NCBI GenBank assembly: GCA_028571685.1
Contig: CM053143.1
Span: forward strand, 195,369,829 to 195,433,828
Length of the DNA stretch: 64,000 nt
Direction of reading: 5' to 3'
Origin: Heterohyrax brucei
Lineage: Eukaryota; Chordata; Mammalia; Hyracoidea; Procaviidae
Made by a program: the position numbers and the translations under genes
Shown: positions 47,030 to 57,654 of the stretch, in pieces
How the letters are laid out: each line of letters starts with the position of its first letter
Position numbering within the stretch: position 1 is the first letter of the stretch
Notes under the pieces: generated by a model
What the model saw: the letters and a program-made list of their open reading frames with translations, nothing else
Databases searched by the model: none
Told to the model about the DNA's origin: nothing

Positions 47030-47278
47030 AAGAGGCCTGGTGGCCAAGTTACAGAGTCCTCACCCTCCACCAGGGAGACCTAGGTTCGGTTCTCGGCTCA
47101 GGTGCCTTCTGCACAGCCCTGCACCCCCGCCGTTTGTCTGTAGGGGGCGCACATGTAGCCAGACAGGTGTGATCAGAGCTTCTGACCGAGAGGGACCAGG
47201 AAGAAGGGCCTGGAGACAAAGGCACAACAATCAGCCACCAAAGCCCTGTGGGTCCCTGTGGTCAGGTCCACAACCGAT
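47030..47278 (+). mobile_element. tRNA-derived SINE, second subfamily
   Basis: It is the same subfamily as 6185-6405: aggttcggttctcggctcag as B box, gaccgagagggaccaggaag, aagggcctggagacaaaggc, and a tccacaaccgatggcagggg 3' part that runs into the minisatellite. Confidence 0.6.
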
Positions 47279-47438
47279 GGCAGGGGTCGGGGGATGGCCA
47301 GAGTGAGGGGGGATGGCGGGGGTCGGGGGAGGATGGCCGGGGTGGGGGGGATGGCTCAGGTAGGGGAATGGCTGGGGTTGGGGGGATGACCGCGGTAGGG
47401 GGGATGGCCGGGGTGGGGGGTGGCTGGGGTGGGGGGCT
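47279..47438 (+). repeat. G-rich minisatellite
   Basis: Units of about 17-21 bases related to ggggatggccggggtggg occur in eight to nine copies. It starts exactly where the SINE 3' region would carry a similar ggatggcgcagg-type phrase, so it probably expanded from the SINE. Confidence 0.85.
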
Positions 47439-47699
47439 GATTGAAGAGCAGCATGCATGTGAGGGTGCTGGATTTCCCCCTGGGACCTTTCTCCAGTGGC
47501 TTCAGGAGCTGCCAGGGCAGAGTCTTTGGTGGCCAGCCAGCCCCGCTCCCTCCTCCTGTCCTTCCTCCTCCACTGACTTCTGATCCCGTCAGACGGCTCC
47601 CACCCTGGGGAAGGGGTGGAGCGGCTGGTCCTGGTGGTGCTGGGCCCGGAAGCAGTGTTGTTTCTGGGCCATCAGTCATTGTGCCCCAGGCGGGGACCG

Positions 47700-47985
47700 C
47701 CGGGAGTGCCAGCCCCTCTCCCTGTTGCGGAGGAGCCAGGATGGCCAGACTTCGTCTCCTGCGCTCTGGACCTGTTGCCAGAGGAGGGACCTGGCGAAGG
47801 ACGTCCTGTGTGGTGAGGCAGAGGGTCAGCGACCGAGAGGAGGAGCCTCGGTGAGCCGGACTGACCCCGTGGCCGCAGCAGGGGGCTCGGGCATGGCAGT
47901 GTGATGGGGACACAGGGCCAGGCGGTGTTTTGGTCCCTTGTGTCTCTTGTGCGTGGGGTCGCTGTGAGTCAGAACCAAACCGCCC
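47700..47985 (+). mobile_element. RTE LINE 3' end
   Basis: It shows gaggagccaggatggccaga, aggtc-less but recognisable agagggtcagcgaccgagag, gtgagccggactgaccccgt and gggtcgctgtgagtcagaac. It is GC-rich and still CpG-bearing. Confidence 0.7.
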
Positions 47986-48239
47986 TCACCTACCAGCACC
48001 AACAGGGAGCAGACGCCGAGAGACGCTGATCGGTCATGCGTGGCAGCTTCCTCCTGGAGGGCTGGGAGGCCAGGGCGCACGGGGCAGTCAGAGCCCGGGG
48101 TCACTCGGTTCTCCGCAGCAGTGGTACGGTGAGGGCTGTGCGGGTGTTGGGGGCCTGCTGAGCCCACCGTCCTGCACGGAACCACCAGCCCAGTGTTCAG
48201 TTTCTCAGGGTTGTGAAGTAAAGATGCCAACCCATCCGC

Positions 48240-48415
48240 TGTGATGTCTGTCCCCGTACCTGGTGTCTCCCCGTAGGCTGCTGAGTAAGACTGCTCCACG
48301 AGGTTGGCATGGCTCTGACCTCGGGAGCCGATGGCCAGGCCTGCCTTCTGTGGTGCCTCTCTGTGGGTTCGAACTGCCAGGCCTTGGGCTGTGTGTGCCG
48401 CCCCAGGGTTCCCCG
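48240..48415 (-). mobile_element. AfroSINE-related copy
   Basis: The reverse copy is diverged; ggccaggcctgccttctgtg and a gtgggttcgaactgccaggc inverted B-box stretch are the clearest parts. Confidence 0.55.
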
Positions 48416-48559
48416 TGGAGCCAATAAAAGCCTAAGCCAGACCAAACCCAATGCCGTGCAGGCAGCCTGGGCTCAGAGACCCGTGTCACAGAGCAGAGCA
48501 CCCTGGGGCCCTGTGACACCCTCATGGTCCTTGGGACCCTTGAGCTGCAACTGCAGCCC

Positions 48560-48735
48560 TGGTGTCGGTCCACCTCGTTGAGGGTCTTCCCCTTTCCCGC
48601 TGGCCCTCTACCCCCTATAATGCCCTTCTCCGGGGCCTGAGCCCTCCTGACAGGGTGCCCAAAGTGCCTCTGGGGAAGTCCTGCCATCCTCGCTTCTAAG
48701 CACCCGGCTAGCGGACTGCTGAAATCCCGACTCCA
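48560..48735 (-). mobile_element. RTE LINE fragment
   Basis: The reverse 3' region shows tcgttgagggtcttcccctt, then aatgcccttctccggggcct and atcctcgcttctaagcaccc. Confidence 0.7.
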
Positions 48736-49223
48736 GCAGTGTCAAGGAGACCCTGACTGGCAGAGGGTCTTAGAGGATGTTATCAGTGACTTCATCGGAG
48801 GTCACCCTGGAACAGCCTGAATGCTAATCCTGCATGAGTGATGTCTTTACAAATTGTCCTGAGCACCCAGAAAGTGTTGGTGGTCGGGAGAGGAAAAGAC
48901 ATAGCTCTAAGGCTTGGGGTCAGTAATAACCTCTGTTTAATCAAACCACACGTTGACGATTGAGCGGGGGGGGGGGGCGCCGGGGGGGGGGAGATGCTGG
49001 CATCAGGACACAAAACACTGTTACATTGCTTAAGAACTCTTATCTATGTTTATTTTAGTTTGGAACGCTCATCTGCTTTGATTAAGACCCACATGGGTCC
49101 CTCTGGGTCCCACGGGGTCCCACGGGGACTGCACAGGTCATGTTAACATCATCACGGACACTGTCCTAAAAGCAGGTCTCACCCTAAGAAATGTGGAGAT
49201 AGATTGGCTGTGCTCTCACCATT
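48736..49223. other. No gene seen; contains poly(G) runs
   Basis: The only notable item is the pair of G runs at 48966-48991, listed separately. No repeat was assigned. Confidence 0.3.
48966..48991 (+). repeat. Two poly(G) runs
   Basis: A G12 run (48966-48977) and a G10 run (48982-48991) are separated by the four bases CGCC. Confidence 0.9.
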
Positions 49224-49445
49224 CAGACGTCAGGAGAATCTGGAGTAGGGCTCTTCAGTGCGAGAGTCTCAGAGGTGGAGTGGGCAGGGACAGCCCAGGA
49301 GGCTCAGGCACCAGCAGTCACGGTCCCTAAAGCCAGGCTGTTCAGATGTCAGGAGTGTGACCAGGCCTCTCAGAGGTAGACCTGCTGGCAGGGACAGCCC
49401 AGGAGGCCCAGAAACCAGCAGGAAACAGTCATAGCCCCTTGAACC
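49224..49445. repeat. Tandem duplication, period about 100-117 bases
   Basis: Two neighbouring copies share ggcagggacagcccaggagg (at 49282 and 49388) preceded by ttcagacgtcaggag and ttcagatgtcaggag. Divergence between copies is moderate. Confidence 0.75.
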
Positions 49446-49914
49446 AGGCCTGGAGGGCAGAGCTGACAAGGTCTCAGGATCAGCTCACAACACAGCAACG
49501 GACTAAGGTCTTAGGACCAGGTCCCATCGCAGCTGCAGACTGCAGGCACAGACCCCTAGGGGGGACTGCTGTGCCTCCAAGCCAGAGTGCTGGGTTCTTG
49601 TACACTTTGTTCGCTGGGTCCTGGTTATTGGTCAGCCCACAGGCTTGTCTTCTGGTGCCTTAAGTCGCTGACGTCTCTCTGCTTGGCTGTGGCCTTCCCC
49701 GCCTCTCTGACTGCCTGCTGCCCCATCCCCCTGGTGCTGGTTTGGTCTCTTTCACTTCTTCACCGTGACTTTGCATTTCCTCACTGTCATCCTGGGGGCA
49801 AGCAAGCCATTCTGTGCTCTAGCGGTTTGCCCGGTTTTAAGTTGTGACAAGACTCCGCTTTATATTCAGACTCGACGGCACTTGGCTGGCTGGCTGCTTT
49901 ATATTTTGTTTTAA
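49446..49914. other. No gene seen; SINE-tail scrap
   Basis: Around 49868-49890 an isolated SINE 3' tail appears (agactcgacggcacttggct). The remainder is unassigned. Confidence 0.35.
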
Positions 49915-49975
49915 CACACAGGCGCGCACACACACACGTGCATACACACGCACACACACAGACACAAATGTATCC
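49915..49975. repeat. CA microsatellite
   Basis: This is an interrupted CA-type repeat (cacacacacgtgcatacaca and similar). Confidence 0.85.
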
Positions 49976-50065
49976 TCGTTTCACGAAAGAAGAGACGTGG
50001 GGACAGAGAGACAGGAAGGATGCCACGTGCACTGCAGCCCAGGAACACCGGGAGCCACCAGGAGT

Positions 50066-50358
50066 ACGGAGAGACTGACAGAGACAGAGAGACAGAAGAC
50101 AGAGAGAGAGGGGGGAGGGGAGCGTGAGGCCGAGAGGGGGAGAAGCGGCGGGGGGAGAGGACAAAGGGAGGCAAGGAGGGAGAGAGAGAACAGAGAGGAA
50201 GACAGACAGAGAGAGGGAGGGAGAGAGAGGCCGACAGGGAGAGAAATACAGAGTCAGAGAGAGGACAGAGGGAGGGAGAGATGGCAGAGACAGACACAGA
50301 GAGACAGAGACAGAGAAGGGAGGGGGGGAGGGAGAGAGAAGCAGAGCGAGAGGGGTCC
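50066..50358. repeat. Purine tract, GA-rich simple repeat
   Basis: Nearly 300 bases are composed almost wholly of G and A (gagagaca, gggaggga, gagagaga units). Open frames across it (228 codons plus, 273 codons minus) reflect the low complexity. Confidence 0.92.
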
Positions 50359-50479
50359 CAGGCAAAGCAGGGTCTCTAGAGCCCCAGAAGGAACCCACCG
50401 GCAGGCGCGTGATCTCAGCCCCCAGCCCCGAGGGCCCAGAGCGGTGGTTTCTGCTCCCACAGGCCCTGGGATGCCCCCG

Positions 50480-50640
50480 GAGGCCAGTGCGCCAGTGAGG
50501 TGTGTGTCCTTGCTGGGCGTGGTGGGCTGACTCAGGACGACAGAGCTTCTGAGGAGTGGCCGGTGGATTCCAGTTCCAGGCCTCCTGGTTAGCAGCCCAG
50601 CTCCCCAACTGCCGGGCCCCCGGGGCTCCTCCGCAGACTT
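50480..50640 (-). mobile_element. AfroSINE
   Basis: The reverse copy shows gggctgactcaggacgacag, ggtggattccagttccaggc and cagctccccaactgccgggc. Confidence 0.65.
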
Positions 50641-50978
50641 AGGGACCTGACACAGATGGGTTGTTTCTGAGGGCGGGGGCCCCACGTGGGTCTCACTGAC
50701 AGAAACGAGTGCCATCAGCGCCGTGTTCCCCCCGAGGGGGCACAGCTTCCGTGGTCACGCACGTTGCCGGCAGACCTGTTCCTTGTGGTCGCAGGAGTCG
50801 GGTCCTCACTGCTTGCTGGCTGTCGGGGTCGGGGAGGTGACCCCGAAGTCTTGGAATGCCACGCGGCCTCTCTGCCTGTGCCCTTTGTGGTCTGTCTCAT
50901 TTCCCCACATGAAGGGCTCTGTTTTAAGGCCTCTGGTGGTTCTGCTGGGCCCACCAGGACAGGGCGGGGCACTCTCCT

Positions 50979-51600
50979 TGGTCACCCGGTTGGTGTCGCT
51001 GGGACAGAGACACCGCATGTGGGCGGCTTAACAAACAAATGGTTATTTTCTCACAGTTAGCAGGTTGCTGTTATTGTTAGGTGCCGTTGAGTTGATTCTA
51101 ACTCATAGCAACCCTATAGGACAGAGCAGAGATGCCTCATAGTTTCCAAGGGGCGCCTGGTGGATTTGAACTGCTGACCTCTTGGTTAGCAGCTGTAGCT
51201 CTTAACCACTAGACCACCAGAGTTAGGAGGCACCAGCCTATATTCTCAGATTTGGAGACCGGCCCTGGGGCGTCCCTCTCTGTCAGCTGGGGAGAGGCCC
51301 TTGTCTCTCTGAGCACCTGCCCCTGGGCAGTCTTCACGTGGCCTGGCAACTGTCCTCCCCGGCTCTGCTTTGCCCGCTTGTGGACTCTCTTTTATATCTC
51401 AAAAGAGTTTATCTCCAGACTCCTCCTACACCTATCCTGTCTATTAGCAAAGCAAAGACACCCTGTTTTCCAAGCGGGCTGTAACCACAGGCCTGAAAAC
51501 CCAACCTGCTGCCACTGAGTTGATTCTGTAGCAATGCTACCAGCATAGAGGTCAGGATTTACAGCACGCATTTGGGGGACACACAATGTAGTCTCTAGCA
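50979..51600 (-). mobile_element. MaLR-like LTR interrupted by an AfroSINE
   Basis: LTR sequence starts near tggtgtcgctgggacagaga (50991) and continues through ttattttctcacagttagca; a reverse AfroSINE (51064-51226) interrupts it. LTR resumes (ctattctcagatttggagac) and runs to a diverged acacacaatgtagtctctag end. Confidence 0.7.
51064..51226 (-). mobile_element. AfroSINE nested in an LTR
   Basis: The well-preserved reverse copy shows ggtgccgttgagttgattct, tagcaaccctataggacaga, ctggtggatttgaactgctg and cttaaccactagaccaccag. It is younger than the LTR around it. Confidence 0.9.
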
Positions 51601-52324
51601 ATGCTGTTCCTGTTTCAAGGTCGGTAACAAGGTCCCTTTTGACGTGTAAGGTGACACGGTCACCGCTTCCTTGCATGACAATGATGCCACACTGCAGTGG
51701 GGGGTCCCAAACCTCACCCCTTCTGAGTGGGGTCTCCTGAAAGGGGGAGAACAGACCTAGAGACACACACAAGTCGAGGCGGAGACACCATGGCAGCACT
51801 GGCTGCGAGCCTAGGGGTGCCGAGGACAGGCCGGGCTCCCCTCCAGGAGGGGCTGAGCAGTGGCCGTCACCTGCTGCCGGCCACAGGGAGCTCCCTTGAT
51901 CCATCGGCCTGTGGGGCTATGCCTGTCTCCCTCGATTAACAGATGAACTAGGCACGGGGGGGTTTGAGGGCATCGTCGGGGCCCCTCAGACCCGCGAGAC
52001 GATGGCAGGACCTCTTCCCACTCGGCTGGGGCCTCGTGGCCGCGGCTGTCGGTGAGGTTTCTGGGGCTGAAGGTGAATCCGTCAGAACCCGATGCAAGTT
52101 CTCTGCTCTGATTGCAGAAGCGTGGCCCAGCGGTCAGCGCAGTAATTCCTGCGCTTGAAGGGGAACGCCCAGCAGGGAGTCTGCGCCCGCAGTTGCCGGG
52201 ATATACTCGCAGGCCTTCTGGCGAGGTGGGGAGAGCGGGACTCCGTGCCCGCTTCTCCCAGGCAACGGCCCAGTCCACGCAAAGGCTGGGCCCGTTCCTG
52301 AACTGGGGGACCCTCCGGGTGCTC
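51601..52324. other. No gene seen
   Basis: This is GC-rich sequence without an assignable repeat or exon. Confidence 0.3.
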
Positions 52325-52450
52325 AGGGGGCCCCAGTGGCACAGCAGTAAGTGCTCAGTGGCTCCCCAGCCACCCCATGGGAGACGGACGTGGCAGCCAC
52401 TTCCAGACAGAATCACAGCCAGGACCCCGTGGCGCTGGTCTGCTGTGCCC
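52325..52450 (+). mobile_element. SINE-related fragment
   Basis: The tRNA-like head (cccagtggcacagcagtaag) is followed by cagacagaatcacagccagg, as in the AfroSINE variant. Confidence 0.4.
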
Positions 52451-52724
52451 TCGAGCTGTTGCGAGCTGGCGCCAACCCCACCGCCTCCTATCGTGTAGGT
52501 GTTGTAGTTTTTCGTGGAGACTTGCTTCCTTTACAGTGAATGAGGAGCTCTGATCGGACGTTGCCTCCCTGCTGTCGGTAACTGCTGTCACGTCGGCCCC
52601 CAGCTCACGTGACCCCAAGCCCGACAGACCGAAGCAACCTCCTGGTCCTGTGCCGTCTTTGTGCGACTGGGCGTCCGACTGTTGGACCTTTTGGGTTTTG
52701 TTGGGTGGTTCCTGGAGGTCGGGT

Positions 52725-52850
52725 GCCAGGCCTTTCTTCCTGGTCTGTCTTAGCCTGCCAGCTCTGCTGACACCCCTTCAGCAGCCCAGCAACACGCGGT
52801 CTCCGCTGGTGGACAGGTGGTGCCCCCGCGTGAGGCGTGGCGACTGCCAG
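52725..52850 (-). mobile_element. Possible RTE 5' end
   Basis: It resembles the 5' end of the long reverse RTE copy near 23600-23690 (cttcctggtctgtcttagcc; cagcccagcaacacgcggtc). Confidence 0.35.
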
Positions 52851-53232
52851 CACTGCTTGTCAGAAATGAGAGCCTGTCATCTTAAGGCTTTTCACCTGGT
52901 CTTCAGGGATTTGTCAACTGCTGGAAGGTTTGTGTAGAAATGTCACCCCTGTGCACGTGTGAGTTTATAGGGATTGATAGCTTTCCGTACATTTTTATGG
53001 AAGTCGGGGTCCAAATAATTTAAGAACATGCTCTTTGACCTCATAATCTTGCTTTTCAAGTGTCGTTGGGTTTAAAAATTAAGTACCTGTTTTTGACCAA
53101 GTTATGCAGGCGCACAGTGTTAAGCCAAAAGGCTTAGTGCAGAGAAATACCGATCCCCTGCCTCACCCTTCTCCACCCTGTCCCCATTCCCCAGAGGCCA
53201 CTGCTCTTAGCTTTTGAGCTGTTTCTTCCAAA

Positions 53233-53262
53233 TTTCTTTCTTTCTTTCTTTCTTTCTTTGTT
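53233..53262. repeat. TTTC microsatellite
   Basis: About seven TTTC units. Confidence 0.9.
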
Positions 53263-53677
53263 TGTTTTATTATCTTAATATGGCAGAAAACAAATGGAGA
53301 GGATGTCATTCTCCTGAGGTCAACAGTCAACACCCATGGAACAGAAACCAGGAATTAAAGGACAGAGGGCACTGAGCCAACACCTCTGAATACCTCATTA
53401 ACATTTTAAGAAGCGAAATGTCACTCAGATGATTGGGGTGCCCGTGCCCTAAGCCACGGCCCTTTCCATCTTCTCACACTCATGTGCAACTGGGGGAACG
53501 AGAAAGGAACACCGAGGGAGCATTGGTGGGCTCCAAGTGCAGTGCTGGCCGGGAGTGTGTGCTCGTGGGCGGCCGGGGCAGACCACCGCGTCCGGAAGGT
53601 GGCACCGCCGGACCCCTCCGTAGAACGTATCGTTTCTGAGAAGCTGTGGGCAGATTTGCTCAGTAAAGAGAGTTGAC

Positions 53678-53772
53678 ACAGTCACACACACTCACAGTGT
53701 CACACACACTCACACAGACACACTCACACACAGACACAGACGCAGACACACAGACACACGCACAGCCACAGA
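53678..53772. repeat. CA/CACACAGA microsatellite
   Basis: Interrupted cacaca and cagaca units occur over about 95 bases. Confidence 0.85.
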
Positions 53773-53899
53773 TGCAGACCTTCCTCTCCGTCTCTCTCTC
53801 GGAAGATTGACGTCCCCTGAAGATCCATCTGTAAGACCAAGGGACACCTGAGACTACTGACCAGGAAGTGGCCAGGCTGTTGAGCACAGAGCAGATGAC

Positions 53900-54393
53900 C
53901 AGCCTTATGGGTTGAGTCCATCCCCCCAGATGGTATCCATTTGGGGAGGCCGTGACTGTCTACTGCTTTGCCATCTGATGTGATTTTCTGACTGGTAGAC
54001 CCTCTCACTGTGACATTAGTGATGTGGAATTCGAGGGGGCTGTGGTAGTGAGGCAGGAGCCGCTACAGAATGAGGCTGTGTTTTAAGTCCATCTCTTCTG
54101 AGATGTAGGAGAGGGAGGAGACCATAGAGACGGGGGACCGCCCACCACCAAGAAAGTAGTGCCAGGAGCGGAGTGCGTCCTCTGGTCCCAGGGTCCCTGT
54201 GCAGAGAGGCTCCTAGCCCGGGGAAAGATGGGTGACAAGGCCCTTCCTCCAGCGCAGAAGGAGAGAGAGGCTCCCTGGAGCCGATAGCCTGCATTCCGGC
54301 GGCTGGCCCCCCGGACTCTGAGAGAATGAGTTTTCTGTGTGAAAGCTGTCACTGGCAGTATTTCTGCTGCAGCTGCACTCGGTGACTCAGAAA
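53900..54393 (+). mobile_element. ERVL/MaLR-like solo LTR, plus strand
   Basis: The only plus-strand full-length copy of this LTR here: ttatgggttgagtccatccc start, tctcttctgagatgtaggag middle, gcccttcctccagcgcagaa, and a ggcagtatttctgctgcagc end. Target-site duplication was not resolved because the ends are diverged. Confidence 0.75.
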
Positions 54394-54544
54394 CCCTGAT
54401 GTGGATGTGTGGCTTTCAGAACGGTGAGGCAATGAATTCTGGTTTTTGAAGGTCATTCGCTGTGGCATCTGTCACCCCGGTGCTGGGTAACGAAGAGGAC
54501 TGTCAGAGGAACGTCAGTGTGGAGGTCTTCGGGGAGCTGTTTTA

Positions 54545-54735
54545 GCCCACCACACTGCGGGCACTCACTGGGCTCCAGGCATCATGCTCCGTGGTTGACA
54601 GCTGAACAGTCTGTAGACATTTCTGTCTTTTTGTTGTGGCAGCAACCCCATGTGCTCGGTGCCGTCCTCACTTCACAGGGGACACAGCAAGCTCGCGGGC
54701 CTGGGGTGACTTGCTGCGGCCACGGAGGGCATGCA
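54545..54735 (-). repeat. MIR SINE
   Basis: Reverse MIR core: cactgggctccaggcatcat, cgtcctcacttcacagggga, acacagcaagctcgcgggcc. Confidence 0.6.
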
Positions 54736-54910
54736 GGGTGACTCTGGTCTCAAAAGCCTTCAGCACCTCGGTGGCCTCGCGCTGCTCTAGGGACGCAGGA
54801 GGTCTGGGCTCAGCGGTTCAGGCCCGCCAGCCGCTCCCTGGAAGCCCTGCGGGCGGTGCCGCTCTGTCCGGGGCCGGAAGGAGTCGGGATCAACTTGACA
54901 CAGTGAGCTG

Positions 54911-55140
54911 GTTGGTTAGCTCTGTAGTGCTGCTGTAACAGAAATGTCACAAGTGGGTGGCTTTAACAGAGACGTCTTGTTTGCTCCCTGTCTAGGAGGC
55001 TGACTGTTTGAATTCAGAGGCGCGGGTCGGGGACGCTCGCCATGCCCTCTGGGGAAGTCCTGTCTCTCTGGCCCTGGTGTCCCGCTTTTTGTCTTTGGAG
55101 TTCTCTGTTTTCCTTTCTGGCTTCTGTGCCTATTCTGCCT
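54911..55140 (-). mobile_element. MaLR-like LTR, left part, interrupted by L1
   Basis: It begins tctgtagtgctgctgtaaca, continues through aagtgggtggctttaacaga, and stops at the poly(T) start of a reverse L1. The remainder is at 56345-56484. Confidence 0.8.
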
Positions 55141-56345
55141 TTTTTTTTTAAATTTTAATATTTTATTGTGGTTTAATTGAAACTTTACAATCCAAATCAG
55201 CTTAGCATCCCAAATCCCAAATGCACACCACTGTGCCGCTCTGACTGTGGCCCTGTGACAGCGCACTCCTCCTCTGCCCCGTGCTTCCCGTGTCCCTTGA
55301 GCCAACCTCTGTCTCCTCCTCCCTGTCGCCTCACCTCGCAGAGAGCCTCGCGCGCGCACTGACGCCCAGGAGCACGCTGCGCCGGCATCGCCCTGTGCCT
55401 TAGGGTCAGTCCGGTTCAAGGGTCGGCTTTGGCACGGGTTTCCGTCTGGACTGACCAAGAGTCCAGAGACTGATGTCGTCAGGGGGCCTCCAGCCTGTCA
55501 GACCATCAAGTGTGGCCTCTTTACAGAGTTCCAGTTACACACACCTGTGTTTCTCAGGGACTTTACGTTCTGTCCCCTGTCAGGGCGCCACTGGTGGTGG
55601 CCAGGCGCCGCCTGGTTCTGGCCTCATGCTACACAGGCCCTGGATCCCGTGGCCCCTCTGGCTTCTGGGCTCGTATTTCCCTCACGTCTTTGATGTCCTT
55701 CCGTCCCCTCTGCTCCAGGTGGATGGGGACCAGCCGATGCTGCTTCGACGGCCGCTGGCTAGCTTTCCAGACTCAATGCTGCTCAGCAAAGTGGGATATA
55801 GGGCATTTTGTTAAAAGAAACAAAACAGAGTTAGTTACGCCAGTTGACCGAGGTGTCCCCTGGTCCCGTGGTCTCCAGACTCACGTCCCTGCTACCCTGT
55901 CCTTCGAAATACTGGGTTGTATGTAGAACACCCTTTAACCTCTGGGGTGGTCCGGCTGTGCTGAGCTCCCTTCTGCTGCGTCCTGTCCCACCCTTCACCT
56001 AACCCAGTCCCTGTCTGCTATCTAATCTATGAAGGCCCCCTCTCTCCCTCCCCGCCGTTGTAACCATCCAAGATGACTTTCTTCTGTGCTTAAACCTTTT
56101 CTTGGTCCTCGTCCCAGTGGTGTCATACAGTATCCATCCTGTCACAGCTGACTAATTTCACTCAGCATGATGTCCTCCAGGTGGCTCCGTGTTAGGAGGT
56201 GTCTCCTAAAATCTCCACCATGTCCCATTGTGTGAGTGCACCATGGGGTGTTTATCATCCATCCAGTTGGCGGGCACCTAGGCAGATGCCATCCTTTCAC
56301 TCTTGTGGGCCGTGCCACGGTCGCCGCTGCTGGGAATAGTCTGCG
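55141..56345 (-). mobile_element. L1 LINE 3' end inserted in the LTR
   Basis: It starts with a poly(T)/A-tail boundary (ttttttttaaattttaatat), then aattgaaactttacaatcca, the ggtggccaggcgccgcctgg block, and L1 phrases actaatttcactcagcatga and tatcatccatccagttggcg. About 1.2 kb, 5'-truncated. Confidence 0.75.
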
Positions 56346-56484
56346 CTTTCTGTATCTCAACGGGTGGGTCTTAGACATGCCCTGCACACTAGCACAGCAA
56401 AGCCCTTTTCACAAATGCAATTACACCTGCAGGCACAGGGCCTGGGATCTACATCATGTGTTTGGGGGGACACAGTTCAATCCA
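56346..56484 (-). mobile_element. MaLR-like LTR, right part
   Basis: It resumes the LTR from 55140 (tatctcaacgggtgggtctt) and ends ggggacacagttcaatccac. A plus-strand SINE starts a few bases later. Confidence 0.75.
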
Positions 56485-56487
56485 CGG

Positions 56488-56604
56488 AGTCCTGGTGATG
56501 CTGTGGTTAAGTGCTCAGCCGCTCAGTGAAAGGTCCGTAGTGGGGACGCTTCAGTGGCTCATAGAGGGCAGACCTGCCAATCTGCTTCCGGAAAGATTGA
56601 TGTT
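56488..56604 (+). mobile_element. AfroSINE variant, partial
   Basis: The head gtcctggtgatgctgtggtt is well kept; the body is diverged. Confidence 0.6.
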
Positions 56605-56608
56605 GTGA

Positions 56609-57060
56609 GGGGCCGTCAAGTCAGTTCTGACTCCCAGTGACCCTGCAAGGAGCAGCCTGGAGCGCTGCGGGTCCTGCGCCACGCTGGCTGTCGGTGTGAT
56701 GCTCTGGCCCCCTTTTGCAGCCGCTGTGACAGTCCCCCTCAGTGAGGGTCCTCCTCTTTCTCGCCGACCTCTGCTTTACCAAGCGTGACGCCTTCTCCAG
56801 AGACTGGTCCCTCCTGATGGCATGTCCATTGTATGGGACATGAAGTCTCGCTCTCCTTGCTCGCCAGGAGCACCTGGCTGTCCTCCTCCGACAGACTCAG
56901 TCATTCTTCTGGAGCCCACGGTGTGTTCAGCAGGGTGCAGACCAGACCCCCGTGGGCCAGCTCGCCTCTGAAGGGTGGGCTGGCCGCAGGGTGGAATCAG
57001 CTCGGCCACACCTGCAACAGCAGCACAGCTCACTTCGCACCGGCGTGCTTCTGGCCTTGG
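56609..57060 (-). mobile_element. RTE LINE 3' region
   Basis: It starts with the reverse 3' end (gccgtcaagtcagttctgac), then cagtgagggtcctcctcttt, ttctccagagactggtccct and gggacatgaagtctcgctct. Confidence 0.75.
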
Positions 57061-57092
57061 TCTGTCCGGGCGCCTGGCGTCTCGCAGCCCTG

Positions 57093-57133
57093 TGGTGGTG
57101 GTGGCGGTGGCGGTGGCGGTGGTGGTGGCGGCC
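57093..57133. repeat. GGT/GGC trinucleotide run
   Basis: About 13 GGT or GGC units. The frame reading it as Val/Gly-type repeats is not part of a recognised gene. Confidence 0.9.
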
Positions 57134-57249
57134 TCAGAAACGGCAGAGCGCAGCCCTCCCGGGTGGACCTGAGCTCAGAGCCAGCACCGGCGGGGTGACG
57201 CAGGTGTTTCTGGGGTGGCCTGCTCTGCCCCTCCGGGTGCCTCTGCTCT

Positions 57250-57640
57250 GGCTGCCCACCCGCTCCCTCATTGTGGACCCGCGCACCCCGCCGCTCGCCC
57301 GCCCGCTCCGTCGCTTGCCCGCCCCCTCACGGGCTCTCTCATGGCCTGGCTGAGTCGTGCGTCCGCTCCCTCACTTGTTGGGCCCTCCGCTCAGTCACTG
57401 CCCGGTGGTCCACTCGCTGTCCCCCGCTCCCTCACTCGGTCCCCGCTCCCTCACTCGGTCCCCGCTCCCTCGCGCTCACGTCTGCTGACTCAGCCGTCCA
57501 TTCGTGTGTCCCCTCCCTCATCCACGCGTTGATTTACTCCTTCACAGTCACTCACTCATTCATTGCCCGCCGAGCCTTCACTCATTCTCTGTCTCATTCA
57601 CCCCTCATCCACCCATTCAGTCAACCTTCCACTCATTCAT
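57250..57640. repeat. Degenerate C-rich minisatellite
   Basis: Short units related to cgctccctcactcggtcccc (exact at 57427 and nearby) occur with many variants, moderately CpG-rich, then cactcattcattc-type units. Confidence 0.7.
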
Positions 57641-57654
57641 TCACTCGCTTCCCA

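Noticed and set aside
49787..50608. Minus-strand protein of Ser/Leu/Pro repeats and plus-strand Arg/Glu repeats
   Set aside because: Both derive from the GA-rich simple repeat and an adjoining SINE.
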